Below are positions 18,390 through 27,021 of a stretch of DNA of 64,000 nt, in pieces. The notes beneath the pieces are model-generated. The model had not been told where the DNA came from. It saw only the letters and a program-made list of their open reading frames with translations, and made no database searches. Each line of letters opens with the position of its first letter. The stretch's first letter is position 1. Made by a program: the position numbers and the translations under genes. Origin of the DNA: Paraburkholderia flava (GTDB taxonomy: Bacteria > Pseudomonadota > Gammaproteobacteria > Burkholderiales > Burkholderiaceae); contig NZ_SMRO01000001.1 in NCBI RefSeq assembly GCF_004359985.1, positions 1,364,001 to 1,428,000 on the forward strand, read 5' to 3'.

Positions 18390-19529
18390 TCACCAGCCGG
18401 CGATGCGCGGCCAGTAAGCAACTTCCTGCTGTGCGTCGAGCACGTGATAGCCCGCGTGCTGCGCGGACGTCGCGCATGCGTGATTCGGCAGGATGCGCAG
18501 CTGCGTGCCGACCGGAAAATGCGTTGTCGGCGCGCCGTCGCTGCTGCCGGGACGCCGCGCGATGATCCCGTGTTCCTGGTTCGCGGCAATCACGATCAAG
18601 TCGTCGAGCGGCGTGCCGTCGACGCCGCACACCACCCCGTAGCCCTGATCGACCGCCTGCTTCGCGGTGCCGCGATCGCGCGACAGCGCCATCCAGCCCG
18701 CGTCGACGATGGTCCAGCCTTTTTCCTGCTGATGCCCGATCACGCTGGTCAGCACCGACACCGCGATATCCGCCTGACGGCACACGCCGAGCCCCGCCAT
18801 CACCAGATCGAAGAACACGAATACGCCCGCGCGCACCTCGGTAACGCCAGTGAGATCGTCGGCGAACAGCGCGGTCGGCGTCGACCCGACGCTGACGACC
18901 GGTGCCGCGAACCCCGCATTGCGCAGCAGCTGCACGGCAGCAACGACCGCATCGCGCTCCTGCCCTGCGTAGCGCAGGATTTCGTCGGTGGAACGGCTGT
19001 CGTATGAGTTGCCCGCATGCGTCATCACGCCCTGCACGTCGATGCCGCCGGCCTGCAACGTGCGTGCGATGTCGACGATCAGCGGCGACGTCGGCGGCAG
19101 ACCCGAGCGGTGTCCGTCGCAATCGATCTCGAGCAGCACATCGAACGGTTGTGCATGCGCGCGCGCGTAATCCGCGAGTAACGCGGCTGTTTCGACGCTG
19201 TCGAGCACGAGCTTCAGCTTTGCGCCCGCGCGGATCAGTTCCTCTGCCTGCGCAAAACGGTTCGGCGCGATCGCGACGCCGTACAGGATGTCGGTCAGCC
19301 CATGCTCGAAGAAATAGCGCGCTTCGCGAAGCGTCGACACCGTGATCGGCCCGGTGCCGCCGTCGAACAGCCGACCCGTCGCGTCGATGGACTTGTTGGT
19401 CTTCACATGCGGACGCATCCGCACACCGAGCGAGGCGAGATGCGTACGCATCCGCGCGATATTCGCATCCATGCGGCCGCGCTCGAGCAGCAGCGCGGGG
19501 GTTTCGATCGAGGACAATGACGCCGACAT
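18390..19529 (-). CDS. D-serine/D-threo-3-hydroxyaspartate dehydratase-like PLP enzyme (DSD1 family)
   Basis: 379 residues of fold-type III (alanine-racemase-like) PLP enzyme. The PLP lysine lies in RPHVKTNKS near residue 43. The C-terminal LPNHACATS provides the His and Cys zinc ligands (HxC) typical of eukaryote-type D-serine dehydratases. These enzymes remove water and ammonia from D-3-hydroxy amino acids through an enamine. RidA follows directly in the operon and a LysR regulator is divergent. Exact substrate (D-serine, D-threonine or D-threo-3-hydroxyaspartate) is not decidable. Start ATG 19529 has GGAGA upstream. Confidence 0.88.
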   Translation of the reverse strand: MSASLSSIETPALLLERGRMDANIARMRTHLASLGVRMRPHVKTNKSIDATGRLFDGGTGPITVSTLREARYFFEHGLTDILYGVAIAPNRFAQAEELIRAGAKLKLVLDSVETAALLADYARAHAQPFDVLLEIDCDGHRSGLPPTSPLIVDIARTLQAGGIDVQGVMTHAGNSYDSRSTDEILRYAGQERDAVVAAVQLLRNAGFAAPVVSVGSTPTALFADDLTGVTEVRAGVFVFFDLVMAGLGVCRQADIAVSVLTSVIGHQQEKGWTIVDAGWMALSRDRGTAKQAVDQGYGVVCGVDGTPLDDLIVIAANQEHGIIARRPGSSDGAPTTHFPVGTQLRILPNHACATSAQHAGYHVLDAQQEVAYWPRIAGW

Positions 19530-19624
19530 ATTCGTCTCCAGTAGAGACGTTAGGATAAACTCGGCAGTGTGTGTTTTGATTTAGCCAGATTGATTCCTGA
19601 GTTTAGATTAACTGAACTTAAAAA

Positions 19625-20533
19625 ATGAAAGACTCCGCCGACCTGCGCTTTCTGCTGACGATTCGTGCGAGCGCCAGCCTGCTCGATGCCGCGCGCAAGA
19701 TGGGGCTCACGCCGTCGGCGGTCACGCAGCGGCTGCAGCAGATCGAACGGATGCTCGGCGTGCGGCTCGTCGACCGTTCGTCGCGGCGCCTGCGCTTTAC
19801 TGAAGAGGGCGAACTGCTGTGTGCGGGTGGCCGCGAAGTGATCGAGCGCTTCGATGCGCTGCTCGACGATCTGCACACCCGCCGGGGCGGCATGGTCGGC
19901 ACGCTGAAGATCAACGCGCCGTTCGGTTTCGGCCGACGATATGTCGCGGCGGCGGCGTCGCGGTTTCAGGAACTGCATCCGGAGGTGAACGTCGCGCTCA
20001 CGCTGTCGGATGCGCCGCTGACCGAAATCGCCGATCGCTTCGACGTGGTCGTGCATATCGGCGAGTTGCGGCTGTCGAATCTGGTTGGCTATGCGGTCGC
20101 GCCGAACGCGCGGTTTCTGTGCGCGTCGCCGGCATTCGTCGAACGGCATGGCTTGCCCGAGACGCCCGAGGATCTCGCCGCGTTGCCGTGCATCGCGCTG
20201 CGCGAGAACAACGAAGACGTCACGCTATGGCATTTGAGCAAGGGACGCGTCGCGCGCAGCGTGCGCGTGCCGGCGCGGCTGAGCAGCAACGATGGCGACG
20301 TGATCCGCGAATGGGCGTATGAAGGGCGCGGCGCGATCGTGCGTTCGGAATGGGACGTTGCCGAGGATCTCGCACGCGGGACACTGGTGCGCCTGCTGCC
20401 CGCGTGGAAGCTGCCCGATGCGAACGTGATCGCGCTGACGCATCAGCGTACCGGTCTGCCGATGCGCACGAAGATGTTCATGAAGCATCTGCAGGAGCGT
20501 TTCCGGCCGGTGCCGCCGTGGCGGGCGCGTTGA
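19625..20533 (+). CDS. LysR-family regulator (divergent from DSD1 operon)
   Basis: 302 residues. Residues 1-60 hold the winged HTH (LLDAARKMGLTPSAVTQRLQQIE), followed by a LysR effector domain. It lies 95 bp from the dehydratase start and is divergent, so it probably controls that operon and itself. Codons 185-302 lie inside direct repeat A. A second copy of exactly that part, encoding identical residues but with about ten synonymous differences, lies at 26665-27021. Confidence 0.92.
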   Translation: MKDSADLRFLLTIRASASLLDAARKMGLTPSAVTQRLQQIERMLGVRLVDRSSRRLRFTEEGELLCAGGREVIERFDALLDDLHTRRGGMVGTLKINAPFGFGRRYVAAAASRFQELHPEVNVALTLSDAPLTEIADRFDVVVHIGELRLSNLVGYAVAPNARFLCASPAFVERHGLPETPEDLAALPCIALRENNEDVTLWHLSKGRVARSVRVPARLSSNDGDVIREWAYEGRGAIVRSEWDVAEDLARGTLVRLLPAWKLPDANVIALTHQRTGLPMRTKMFMKHLQERFRPVPPWRAR

Positions 20534-20678
20534 GTCCGGGTCAGGCTTCGTTCAACGTGCTCGCGCGCGTGTAACGTGCGAGCACGTTGCAGCCACGGCC
20601 CAGCGACATGCCGACCAGCAAGCCCCACGCGACAAATGAAAACAGCAGGAACGCTTCGCTGTGCGCCCACGCGCCGTG
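20177..20678. repeat. direct repeat A, 502 bp (left flank of the 6-kb insertion)
   Basis: Matches 26665-27166 base for base with no indels. I count 23 mismatches (about 95% identity). Repeat A covers LysR codons 185-302, the short gap, and the last 45 codons of the membrane-protein gene. On its left the LysR gene continues intact; on its right homology stops abruptly at 20678, inside the membrane-protein coding sequence. Confidence 0.95.
20541..20678 (-). pseudogene. 3' fragment of the DUF6622-like membrane-protein gene
   Basis: Encodes the last 45 residues (AHSEAFLLFSFVAWGLLVG to RYTRASTLNEA) plus stop. It has two substitutions against the intact gene at 27029-27526 (V for I, L for F). It has no start codon of its own and is cut at the junction with the inserted DNA. 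Confidence 0.9.
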
Positions 20679-21069
20679 ACAAGACCAGCGCGCTGCGGAC
20701 TCCGAAGGCACGCTTCGAATAGTTCCTTCTCTTTGGCAATCCGCTGTTCGAACGGAAGCTCGACCGCTGCCCGCACGGCTTCAATAATCTTGCGTGGCGC
20801 GAAGAGTCCGCGGTTCTTGCACGCAGTGCCTCCTCGACCTCTGCAATATCAGTGTTGCCACAAAACGCGCGGCCGCTGCCGACAATGACAACGCCCATCA
20901 CATCGGAGTCGGAATTCGCGCGCTCCATCGCAGCCATCAGGTCTTGCCGAACAGGCACGCTCAGCGCATTGACCGGCGCATGGTTGATGGTGACGATAAG
21001 AATGCCGTCTGTCACCTGCATGAGAACCGCGTCGAAAGAAGCGTTGGTGATGAGATTGGTGTCGGACAT
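20679..21069 (-). pseudogene. enoyl-CoA hydratase (crotonase) remnant
   Basis: Begins at ATG 21069 with a good crotonase N-terminus (MQVTDGILIVTINHAPVNAL, then VVIVGSGRAFCGNTDIAEVEE). The central crotonase region (substrate loop and second catalytic half) is missing. Near 20800 the reading shifts frame into what looks like a later segment of a FadB-type crotonase domain (KIIEAVRAAVELPFEQRIAK, FEACLRSPQ). The gene is then cut at 20678/20679, where repeat A starts. So it has an internal deletion with frameshift and a 3' truncation, and is not functional. Confidence 0.82.
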
Positions 21070-21181
21070 GAGGTTCGAAAGCTTGATGCTTGATGCAAAG
21101 AAAAATTCGCTTGCTGAGGCCGGACCACAGCAGGATTACCACGCATCGACCCGCGTATTCTTCTGCGTGCCGATGCGTCTG

Positions 21182-22498
21182 TCACTCCGGCACGACAACC
21201 GTCGCCGGCGAGCGGACGTCTGATTTTTTTGTCTGCAGACCCAGTAAACAGAGCAAAGATACCGCGGCAAGTGCACTGTAGAAGGCCGCCAGCGGCCACC
21301 ACCGTCCTGGCCAGGCATGCGCGAGCACGGTTCCGATGATTGGGGTCAGGCCTCCCGCCAGCGCAGCACACGACTGATACGACAGTGAAATGGCCGAGTA
21401 GCGGTATCGCACGTCGAAGGCATCTGTCATCAGTCCGGCCATCACGGCATACGAGCCCGACATGCACATCACGGCAATGGCGATGCCGACAACGATGGCG
21501 AGGGGTTTGCCTGTCGACACCAGGATGAACATCGGATACGGAGATAGCATGGCCAGCCCTGCAGCCCAAGCGAGAAACTTTTTCGCTCCGACACGCTGCG
21601 CCAGCCATCCCGAGAGGAGCTGGTTGAAGAAGTGCACGAAAGCGACGATGAAGAGGCAGTCGAGCATCAGCGAGCGGCTGATTCCAAGCGTTTCCGTCGT
21701 GAAACTCAGCATGAACGTGTTGCAGAACCATGCGCCTGCGACACCGATGACGTTGGCGCCAAGGCAGAGAAGCACCTTGCCCCATGCGTTGCTCAGCACG
21801 TCGAGGATGGGAAGACGAGGAGGTTTTGCGCGCCCGGCCGCTGCGGCGAACTCGGGCGACTCGGAGACACCCGAGCGGATAAATATGCCCACGATCAGCA
21901 AGACCGCGCTGAGCAGGAACGGGATGCGCCAACCCCAATCCATCAGCTGTTCTTTCGGCATATGCCCGACCGTGCGGAACGCGAGCAGCGCGAGAATCAG
22001 GCCGGCCGGGCTGCCCAGCTGTGCAAACGAGGCCAGGAATGTGCGCCTGGCTTTGGGCGCATGTTCGCCCGCCATCAGGACCGCGCCACCCCATTCGCCA
22101 CCAATCGCAATGCCCTGCGCGACTCGCAACAGCACAAGCAGAACGGGAGCAAGCGCGCCAGCAGAAGCATAGGTCGGCAGGAAGCCAATGCCCACCGTGC
22201 CAATCCCCATGATGGCAAGCGTCGCGACGAGCGCCTTCTTTCGCCCGAGTCGGTCACCCAGGTGACCAAAGATGAGGCCGCCAAAGGGTCGAGCGAAGAA
22301 CCCTACTGCGAACGTGCCGAACGAAGCGAGCGTACTGTAGAACGGGTCGCCCTGAGGGAAGAACAGCTTGCCAAACACGAGCGCCGAAGCCGTCGCGTAG
22401 ATGTAGAAGTCGTACCACTCAATGGTAGTACCAACAAAGGCGGCGAAGGCCGCGCGAGCAGGCTGGCGTGTCGGACTTTCTTGCACGGTGGTTTGCAT
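21182..22498 (-). CDS. MFS transporter, metabolite:H+ symporter (MHS) type
   Basis: 438 residues, about 12 helices. N-terminal marks of the ShiA/ProP/KgtP group are present: FVGTTIEWYDFYIYATASAL, and GGLIFGHLGDRLGRKKAL after helix 2, then RVAQGIAIGGEWGGA. Such proteins import organic acids with protons. ATG 22498 has AGGAGA upstream. It lies 68 bp after the CoA-transferase gene, so it is likely the third gene of that operon and imports the acid that the CoA-transferase activates (inference). Confidence 0.92.
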   Translation of the reverse strand: MQTTVQESPTRQPARAAFAAFVGTTIEWYDFYIYATASALVFGKLFFPQGDPFYSTLASFGTFAVGFFARPFGGLIFGHLGDRLGRKKALVATLAIMGIGTVGIGFLPTYASAGALAPVLLVLLRVAQGIAIGGEWGGAVLMAGEHAPKARRTFLASFAQLGSPAGLILALLAFRTVGHMPKEQLMDWGWRIPFLLSAVLLIVGIFIRSGVSESPEFAAAAGRAKPPRLPILDVLSNAWGKVLLCLGANVIGVAGAWFCNTFMLSFTTETLGISRSLMLDCLFIVAFVHFFNQLLSGWLAQRVGAKKFLAWAAGLAMLSPYPMFILVSTGKPLAIVVGIAIAVMCMSGSYAVMAGLMTDAFDVRYRYSAISLSYQSCAALAGGLTPIIGTVLAHAWPGRWWPLAAFYSALAAVSLLCLLGLQTKKSDVRSPATVVVPE

Positions 22499-22566
22499 CG
22501 AATGTCTCCTGAAGATTTCCGGTCTGGGTCGCCGGTTTAGTTCGAATGCCTGATTGTTGCCGGACG

Positions 22567-23757
22567 TCAGCCCTTAAGCACTCCGGCCTCGAACAGACGC
22601 TGTTGTGTGGCATCGTCGATACCGAGTTCGTCGAGCACCGCGCGCGTATCTCCGCCCAGCGCAGGTGGCGCCGAGCGATACGTAGCCGGTGTCCGGGACA
22701 ACTTGATTGGCGTGCCCGTGCCGCGATACGAGCCGATTTCAACAATCAGTTCGCGGTGAAGCGTGTGCGGGTGGTTGGCGACGGCGTCCACGGTGTGGAC
22801 AGGACCACACGGCACACCACCGCGAATCAGCGCCGTGGCGAGTGACTCGCAATCGAGCGATTGCATCAAGCCTTCGAGCACCTCTTTGAGTTCGCCGCGA
22901 TGCGCGCAACGGCTCTTGTTATCGACGAAGCGCGCGTCTTGCGCAAGTTCGGGCGCGTTCAGATGGTTAGCCAGCTTCGCGAACTGCCGGTCGTTCCCCA
23001 CCGCAAGGAAAATAGGAGCGGTCGCGGTTCGATAGCTGTCGTACGGCGTGATATTCGGATGCGCGTTCCCGCTACGCTGTGGCGTACGTCCATTACCGAA
23101 GTAGTTCGGGAGATGCGGATGCAGGAGCGAGATGCCACTGTCGTACAGCGCAATATCGAGCGATTGACCTCGGCCGCTCTTCTCCCGCTCCGCCAGGGCG
23201 AGCAGAATACCAGCCAGCGCATTGAGCCCGGTCACCATGTCGACGACGGGTAGCCCGACGCGCAGCGCAGGACCATCGGGCTCCCCGTTCACGCTCATCA
23301 ACCCCGCCATCGCTTGAATTGCTGCGTCGTAGCCAGGCAGCCCGCCGAGGGGGCCATCCGGCCCGAAGCCGGAAATCGCGCAATGAATCAGCGTCGGGAA
23401 TCGTTTCGAAAGGCGAGCGTAGTCCATGCCCCAACGTTCAAGCGTTCCAGGCTTGAAATTCTCGACAAGTACATCCGCGCCTTCGAGCAGTTGCCAGAGG
23501 ATGTTGCGGCCCTCTTCGGACGACAGGTCGACGCAGATACCTTGCTTATTGCGATTCACACCCACGAAATACGACGCGGTCTCGCCGACAAACGGAGGAC
23601 CCCAGCCGCGGGTTTCGTCTCCGTTAGGCGGTTCGAGCTTGATGACTTGCGCACCGTGGTCCGCCAATGCCTGCGTGCAGTACGGCCCACCCAGCACGCG
23701 GCTCAAATCGATAACGCGAAGTCCCTGAAGTGCGCCCGTAACCGGATTTGCACTCAT
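22567..23757 (-). CDS. CaiB/BaiF class III CoA-transferase
   Basis: 396 residues. Family marks: VIDLSRVLGGPYCTQALADHG, KLEPPNGDETRGWGPP, the VNRNKQGICVDL segment, and the catalytic Asp in GGLPGYDAAIQAMAG (about residue 165). It moves CoA between an acyl-CoA and a free carboxylate in the cytoplasm. ATG 23757 shares its A with the stop TGA of the dehydrogenase gene (TGATG), so translation is probably coupled; an in-frame GTG lies 3 bp upstream. The acid substrate is unknown. Confidence 0.92.
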   Translation of the reverse strand: MSANPVTGALQGLRVIDLSRVLGGPYCTQALADHGAQVIKLEPPNGDETRGWGPPFVGETASYFVGVNRNKQGICVDLSSEEGRNILWQLLEGADVLVENFKPGTLERWGMDYARLSKRFPTLIHCAISGFGPDGPLGGLPGYDAAIQAMAGLMSVNGEPDGPALRVGLPVVDMVTGLNALAGILLALAEREKSGRGQSLDIALYDSGISLLHPHLPNYFGNGRTPQRSGNAHPNITPYDSYRTATAPIFLAVGNDRQFAKLANHLNAPELAQDARFVDNKSRCAHRGELKEVLEGLMQSLDCESLATALIRGGVPCGPVHTVDAVANHPHTLHRELIVEIGSYRGTGTPIKLSRTPATYRSAPPALGGDTRAVLDELGIDDATQQRLFEAGVLKG

Positions 23758-25508
23758 CACGCGGTCTCCAGGCTCACCGGCATGAGCGACATTGCTTCTT
23801 CGAGCGTCATCGGTACCTCGTCGACGAGCTTGCGCATCACGCCTGCGTCGGCACTGACATTCGCCGGAGCCAACGGATCGCGCGGCATGAGCTTGTGTTT
23901 GACGATAAGGTGAGCAAGCGCCAACCGACGGTAGTCATTTCCAACACGTGCGGCCTCCGTCGCCATGAATATGGCGCTCGTTGCGTTATAGACAGCACTC
24001 GCTGCTTCACGCACGCTTTCATCGCGGCCGCACTCGGCGACGCTGTCCATCGCGGCGCTCGCGCGCTTAAAGACATCACGCAACAACCGGACCGACTCTT
24101 CGGGCAACGCGGCCTCTTCGAGTTGAGCATTGAGATACTGCCCGAGCGATTCGAGGGAGCCTTCACGGCGCGTGGCGCGAGCCACGTCGAGAGAGACGAT
24201 GTTGCTCGTCCCTTCCCAGATGGAGCCGAGGTGGGAATCGCGCACGAGCCGAGGGTCGGCCCATTCTTCGATGTAGCCAACGCCACCGCGAACTTCCATC
24301 GCGTCACCCGTTGCCTTTCTCGCGTCACGGCATGCGCGGAATTTCACCAACGGAGTAAGGATGCGAACACACCTGGCCGCGAGCGCCTCGCCACTGTCGG
24401 ACTTTGGCAGCAGTGTCGCAATCTGCATGAACATCGAACGGGCCTGTTCGGCGGACAGCATCATCTTCATCAATTGCCGTTGCATCAGCGGCATCTCGAT
24501 GAGCTTGCGACCAAATGCCGAGCGGTTGCGCGCGACATGCAGTGCTTCGGTAAGCGCGCGACGCATCAGCCCTGCGGCACGCACGCCATTCGAAAGGCGC
24601 GACATGTTAATCATGTCCGCCATCTGGTGGAAACCACGCCCGACCTCGCCGATCAGGTACGCCTCGGCGCCTTCGAGAACGATTTCTCCGCTGGCCATCG
24701 AGCGGCTGCCGAGTTTGTCCTTCAGCCGAACGATGTGATACGCGTTACGCGCTCCGTCTTCAAGCACCTTGGGAAGAAGGAACAGCGCAAGGCCCTTGAT
24801 TCCTTCAGGTGCGTCATCAGGGCGAGCCAGGACCATTGCGAGGTCGGCGTCCGCGTTGGAACAGAACCACTTGTCACCCGTCAGCTTCCAGATTTCGTTG
24901 CCGTTCGCGTCGACGCTGCGCGTGGCGCGCGTGATCGTGCGACCGGTGTCGGAGCCTGCCGCTTGCTCCGTCATGAACATCGCACCCTGGAAGAGCGTGT
25001 CGAAGTCCTGCGAGGCAAGCATCGGGAGATAGCGGTCGACCAGTTCCTTCGACCCAAACTTTCGCAGCGTGCGAGTGAGCGAATCGGTCATGCTCACAGG
25101 GCAGCAGAGACCGAACTCAGCTTGCACGAAGAGGTACGTCAAAGCGTACTTCACCAGCGGCGGCGGGGCGTCGCTCCGATGGCTCATCGAAGCAAGTCCG
25201 AGCTCGCTGTACGCAACGCGTTCGAGCGCGACGTAGTCCGGATGCTTTTCGATGCGCTGGACGGCCTCACCGCGCCGGGTCCGCTGCATCAATACCGGAG
25301 GATTGTGGTCGGCACTCGTTGCCCAAACGTCGAGTTCATCCGAAGCGCGCTGACCCAGGTCGGCCAGACGGTCTTTGACGCCGCTGTACGTGCTTTCGCC
25401 CAGAAAGCTCCTGAGCAACGGGCCAAACGAGGGGTCGCAGGTAAAGAAATTGATGCCACGGCTGTCGGGAATATTCGAAGTGGCGGGCTCTTGCCGTTGG
25501 TCGGCCAT
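23757..25508 (-). CDS. acyl-CoA dehydrogenase, AidB-like
   Basis: 583 residues, longer than ordinary acyl-CoA dehydrogenases (about 380) and close to the AidB group. FAD/substrate marks are GAMFMTEQAAGSDTG, WKLTGDKWFCSNADADL and LGSRSMASGEIVLEGA. The C-terminal VRGGVGYIEEWADPRLVRD, then SIWEGTSNIVSLDV, resembles AidB and its relatives. It probably oxidises a branched or aromatic acyl-CoA; the physiological substrate is unknown. First gene of the dehydrogenase, CoA-transferase, transporter operon, ahead of the crotonase remnant. ATG 25508 has AGGAGA upstream. Confidence 0.9.
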   Translation of the reverse strand: MADQRQEPATSNIPDSRGINFFTCDPSFGPLLRSFLGESTYSGVKDRLADLGQRASDELDVWATSADHNPPVLMQRTRRGEAVQRIEKHPDYVALERVAYSELGLASMSHRSDAPPPLVKYALTYLFVQAEFGLCCPVSMTDSLTRTLRKFGSKELVDRYLPMLASQDFDTLFQGAMFMTEQAAGSDTGRTITRATRSVDANGNEIWKLTGDKWFCSNADADLAMVLARPDDAPEGIKGLALFLLPKVLEDGARNAYHIVRLKDKLGSRSMASGEIVLEGAEAYLIGEVGRGFHQMADMINMSRLSNGVRAAGLMRRALTEALHVARNRSAFGRKLIEMPLMQRQLMKMMLSAEQARSMFMQIATLLPKSDSGEALAARCVRILTPLVKFRACRDARKATGDAMEVRGGVGYIEEWADPRLVRDSHLGSIWEGTSNIVSLDVARATRREGSLESLGQYLNAQLEEAALPEESVRLLRDVFKRASAAMDSVAECGRDESVREAASAVYNATSAIFMATEAARVGNDYRRLALAHLIVKHKLMPRDPLAPANVSADAGVMRKLVDEVPMTLEEAMSLMPVSLETA

Positions 25509-25610
25509 AGCGTGTCTCCTGGTTTATCTGCGGCGCGCCAATCCGCCGCTGTCGTTAAATTCAGGTTACGAAGCCCTTCGATAATCGTCCAATACAATCG
25601 ATGGCATGTG

Positions 25611-25629
25611 CGATAACATGTCTTTATCG
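25611..25629. promoter_or_regulatory. candidate LysR operator CGATAA-N7-TTATCG
   Basis: A perfect 6-bp-arm inverted repeat containing a T-N11-A motif, the usual LysR box. It lies 17 bp before the LysR start codon and about 100 bp before the divergent dehydrogenase gene, fitting autoregulation and control of the operon. Confidence 0.5.
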
Positions 25630-25646
25630 TTGAGGAGCGGCGGCCG

Positions 25647-26528
25647 ATGGAACTCAGACAACTCAGGTACTTCGTTGCGGTCGCCGAAGAGCTGCATTTC
25701 GGGCGTGCGGCGCGTCGGCTGTTTATCTCCCAACCGGCGCTTAGCTTTGATATCAAGCGCTTCGAAGAACAGTTGGACGTGCAGCTCCTTGAGCGCAGCA
25801 GCAAGTCGGTCGCGCTGACCAACGCCGGGCAGGTCCTGCTAGGGGAGGCTCAAAGGCTATTGCAGCAGGCAGACGAAGTGGCCAAGGTCACAATCCAGTC
25901 CGCACATGGGCTGGCTGGCCGTCTTCGGATTGGGTTCGTGAATTCGATGCTCTATCGGGATTTGCCCGAGGCAGTAGAGCGCTTCGAGGCCGAGCATCCG
26001 GCCGTTGAGATTGTTCTCAAGGAGATGAATACCGCCGAGCAGATTCGAGCGCTTCAGCAGCTCCAGATTGATTTAGGGTTCGCGCACTGGGGTCACTACC
26101 CGGCTGAGATTGAGACGCAGCTATGGATGTCCGAGGCATTTCTGTGCTGTCTGCCAGTCAATCACAAGCTTGCCAGGAAAAAGCGCATCGACCTGTGTAA
26201 CCTGCAAAACGAACCCTTCATACTTTTTCCGCGGGCGGTCTCGCCGCACTACCACGACCAGATCATCGCCGCGTGCGTCGAAGCTGGCTTTAGTCCAAGA
26301 ATCAGGCATGAAGCTCGTCTATGGCAGACCGTCGTCACCATGGTTGAGTTCGGGATGGGGGTGGCGCTTGTGCCTCAAGCGCTCGCACGCACCCAATCGC
26401 AGCGAGCCGTGTTCATTCCGCTGGAGCGCAATCCGTTCTCGTCCGAAATTCTGCGGCTGACGCGCACGGGTGGTCAAATGGCGCTCACTGAGAGCTTCCT
26501 CGAAGCGCTCGAACGCGGTCACCAGTAG
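25647..26528 (+). CDS. LysR-family regulator of the island's acyl-CoA operon
   Basis: 293 residues from ATG 25647 with GAGGAG upstream. HTH at residues about 1-60 (MELRQLRYFVAVAEELHFGR, ISQPALSFDIKRFEEQL), then an effector domain of the CatR/BenM/HcaR-like group. It is not related closely to the LysR gene at 19625. Divergent from the dehydrogenase gene with 138 bp between, so the acyl-CoA operon is the likely target and an acyl-CoA or aromatic acid the likely inducer (inference). Confidence 0.92.
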   Translation: MELRQLRYFVAVAEELHFGRAARRLFISQPALSFDIKRFEEQLDVQLLERSSKSVALTNAGQVLLGEAQRLLQQADEVAKVTIQSAHGLAGRLRIGFVNSMLYRDLPEAVERFEAEHPAVEIVLKEMNTAEQIRALQQLQIDLGFAHWGHYPAEIETQLWMSEAFLCCLPVNHKLARKKRIDLCNLQNEPFILFPRAVSPHYHDQIIAACVEAGFSPRIRHEARLWQTVVTMVEFGMGVALVPQALARTQSQRAVFIPLERNPFSSEILRLTRTGGQMALTESFLEALERGHQ

Positions 26529-26664
26529 AAATGGTTATCTGGGCGTCCGCCCTTCGCGTCGCTCTCGTACATGCGCGAAAAGGCCGGGGCCATCCGAGTG
26601 AGCGCGTCGTTCATCTATTGCCGAATCGGTCGCAACGAGTGATTGGCCGGAACGAAGTCATCCA

Positions 26665-27021
26665 GCCGCGTTGCCGTGCATCGCGCTGCGCGAGAACAAC
26701 GAGGACGTCACGTTATGGCATTTGAGCAAGGGACGCGTCGCGCGCAGCGTGCGCGTGCCGGCGCGGCTGAGCAGCAACGACGGCGACGTGATCCGCGAAT
26801 GGGCGTATGAAGGGCGCGGCGCGATCGTGCGTTCGGAATGGGACGTCGCGGAGGATCTCGCACGCGGGACGCTGGTGCGCTTGCTGCCCGCGTGGAAACT
26901 GCCCGACGCGAACGTGATCGCGCTGACGCATCAGCGTACGGGTCTGCCGATGCGCACGAAGATGTTCATGAAGCATCTGCAGGAGCGTTTCCGGCCGGTG
27001 CCGCCGTGGCGGGCGCGTTGA
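26665..27021 (+). pseudogene. 3' fragment of the divergent-type LysR gene (copy of 20177-20533)
   Basis: Encodes residues 185-302 of the LysR protein at 19625-20533 with no amino-acid change. It lacks the DNA-binding domain and the first half of the effector domain. An internal ATG at 26695 or an alternative start near 26671 would give only about 110 residues. Treated as a remnant, not a gene. Confidence 0.9.

Larger units (their letters stand above)
20679..26664. mobile_element. 6-kb inserted acyl-CoA metabolism island flanked by diverged direct repeats
   Basis: Everything between repeats A and B: crotonase remnant, MHS-type transporter, CaiB CoA-transferase, acyl-CoA dehydrogenase and LysR regulator. 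No integrase, transposase, terminal inverted repeats or short target duplication is visible. Repeat A is truncated on its right and repeat B on its left, as expected from single-crossover integration of a circular molecule that carried about 0.5 kb of this locus. By eye the cargo is less G+C-rich than its flanks. The last 136 bp (26529-26664) contain no recognisable gene. Confidence 0.75.

Noticed and set aside
20443-21069. A 208-residue crotonase-like protein
   Set aside because: Only about the first 80 residues match the family. The rest is read out of frame and crosses into repeat A, so it is a broken gene.
23748-25616. 622-codon plus-strand frame opposite the acyl-CoA dehydrogenase
   Set aside because: Antisense to a clear dehydrogenase; no motif, no ribosome site.
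20679-26664. An insertion sequence or integron
   Set aside because: I saw no transposase, integrase, terminal inverted repeat or attachment site at either edge.
26671-27021. A separate 116-residue regulator
   Set aside because: It is the 3' part of the LysR gene duplicated by the insertion and has no DNA-binding domain or plausible start signals.
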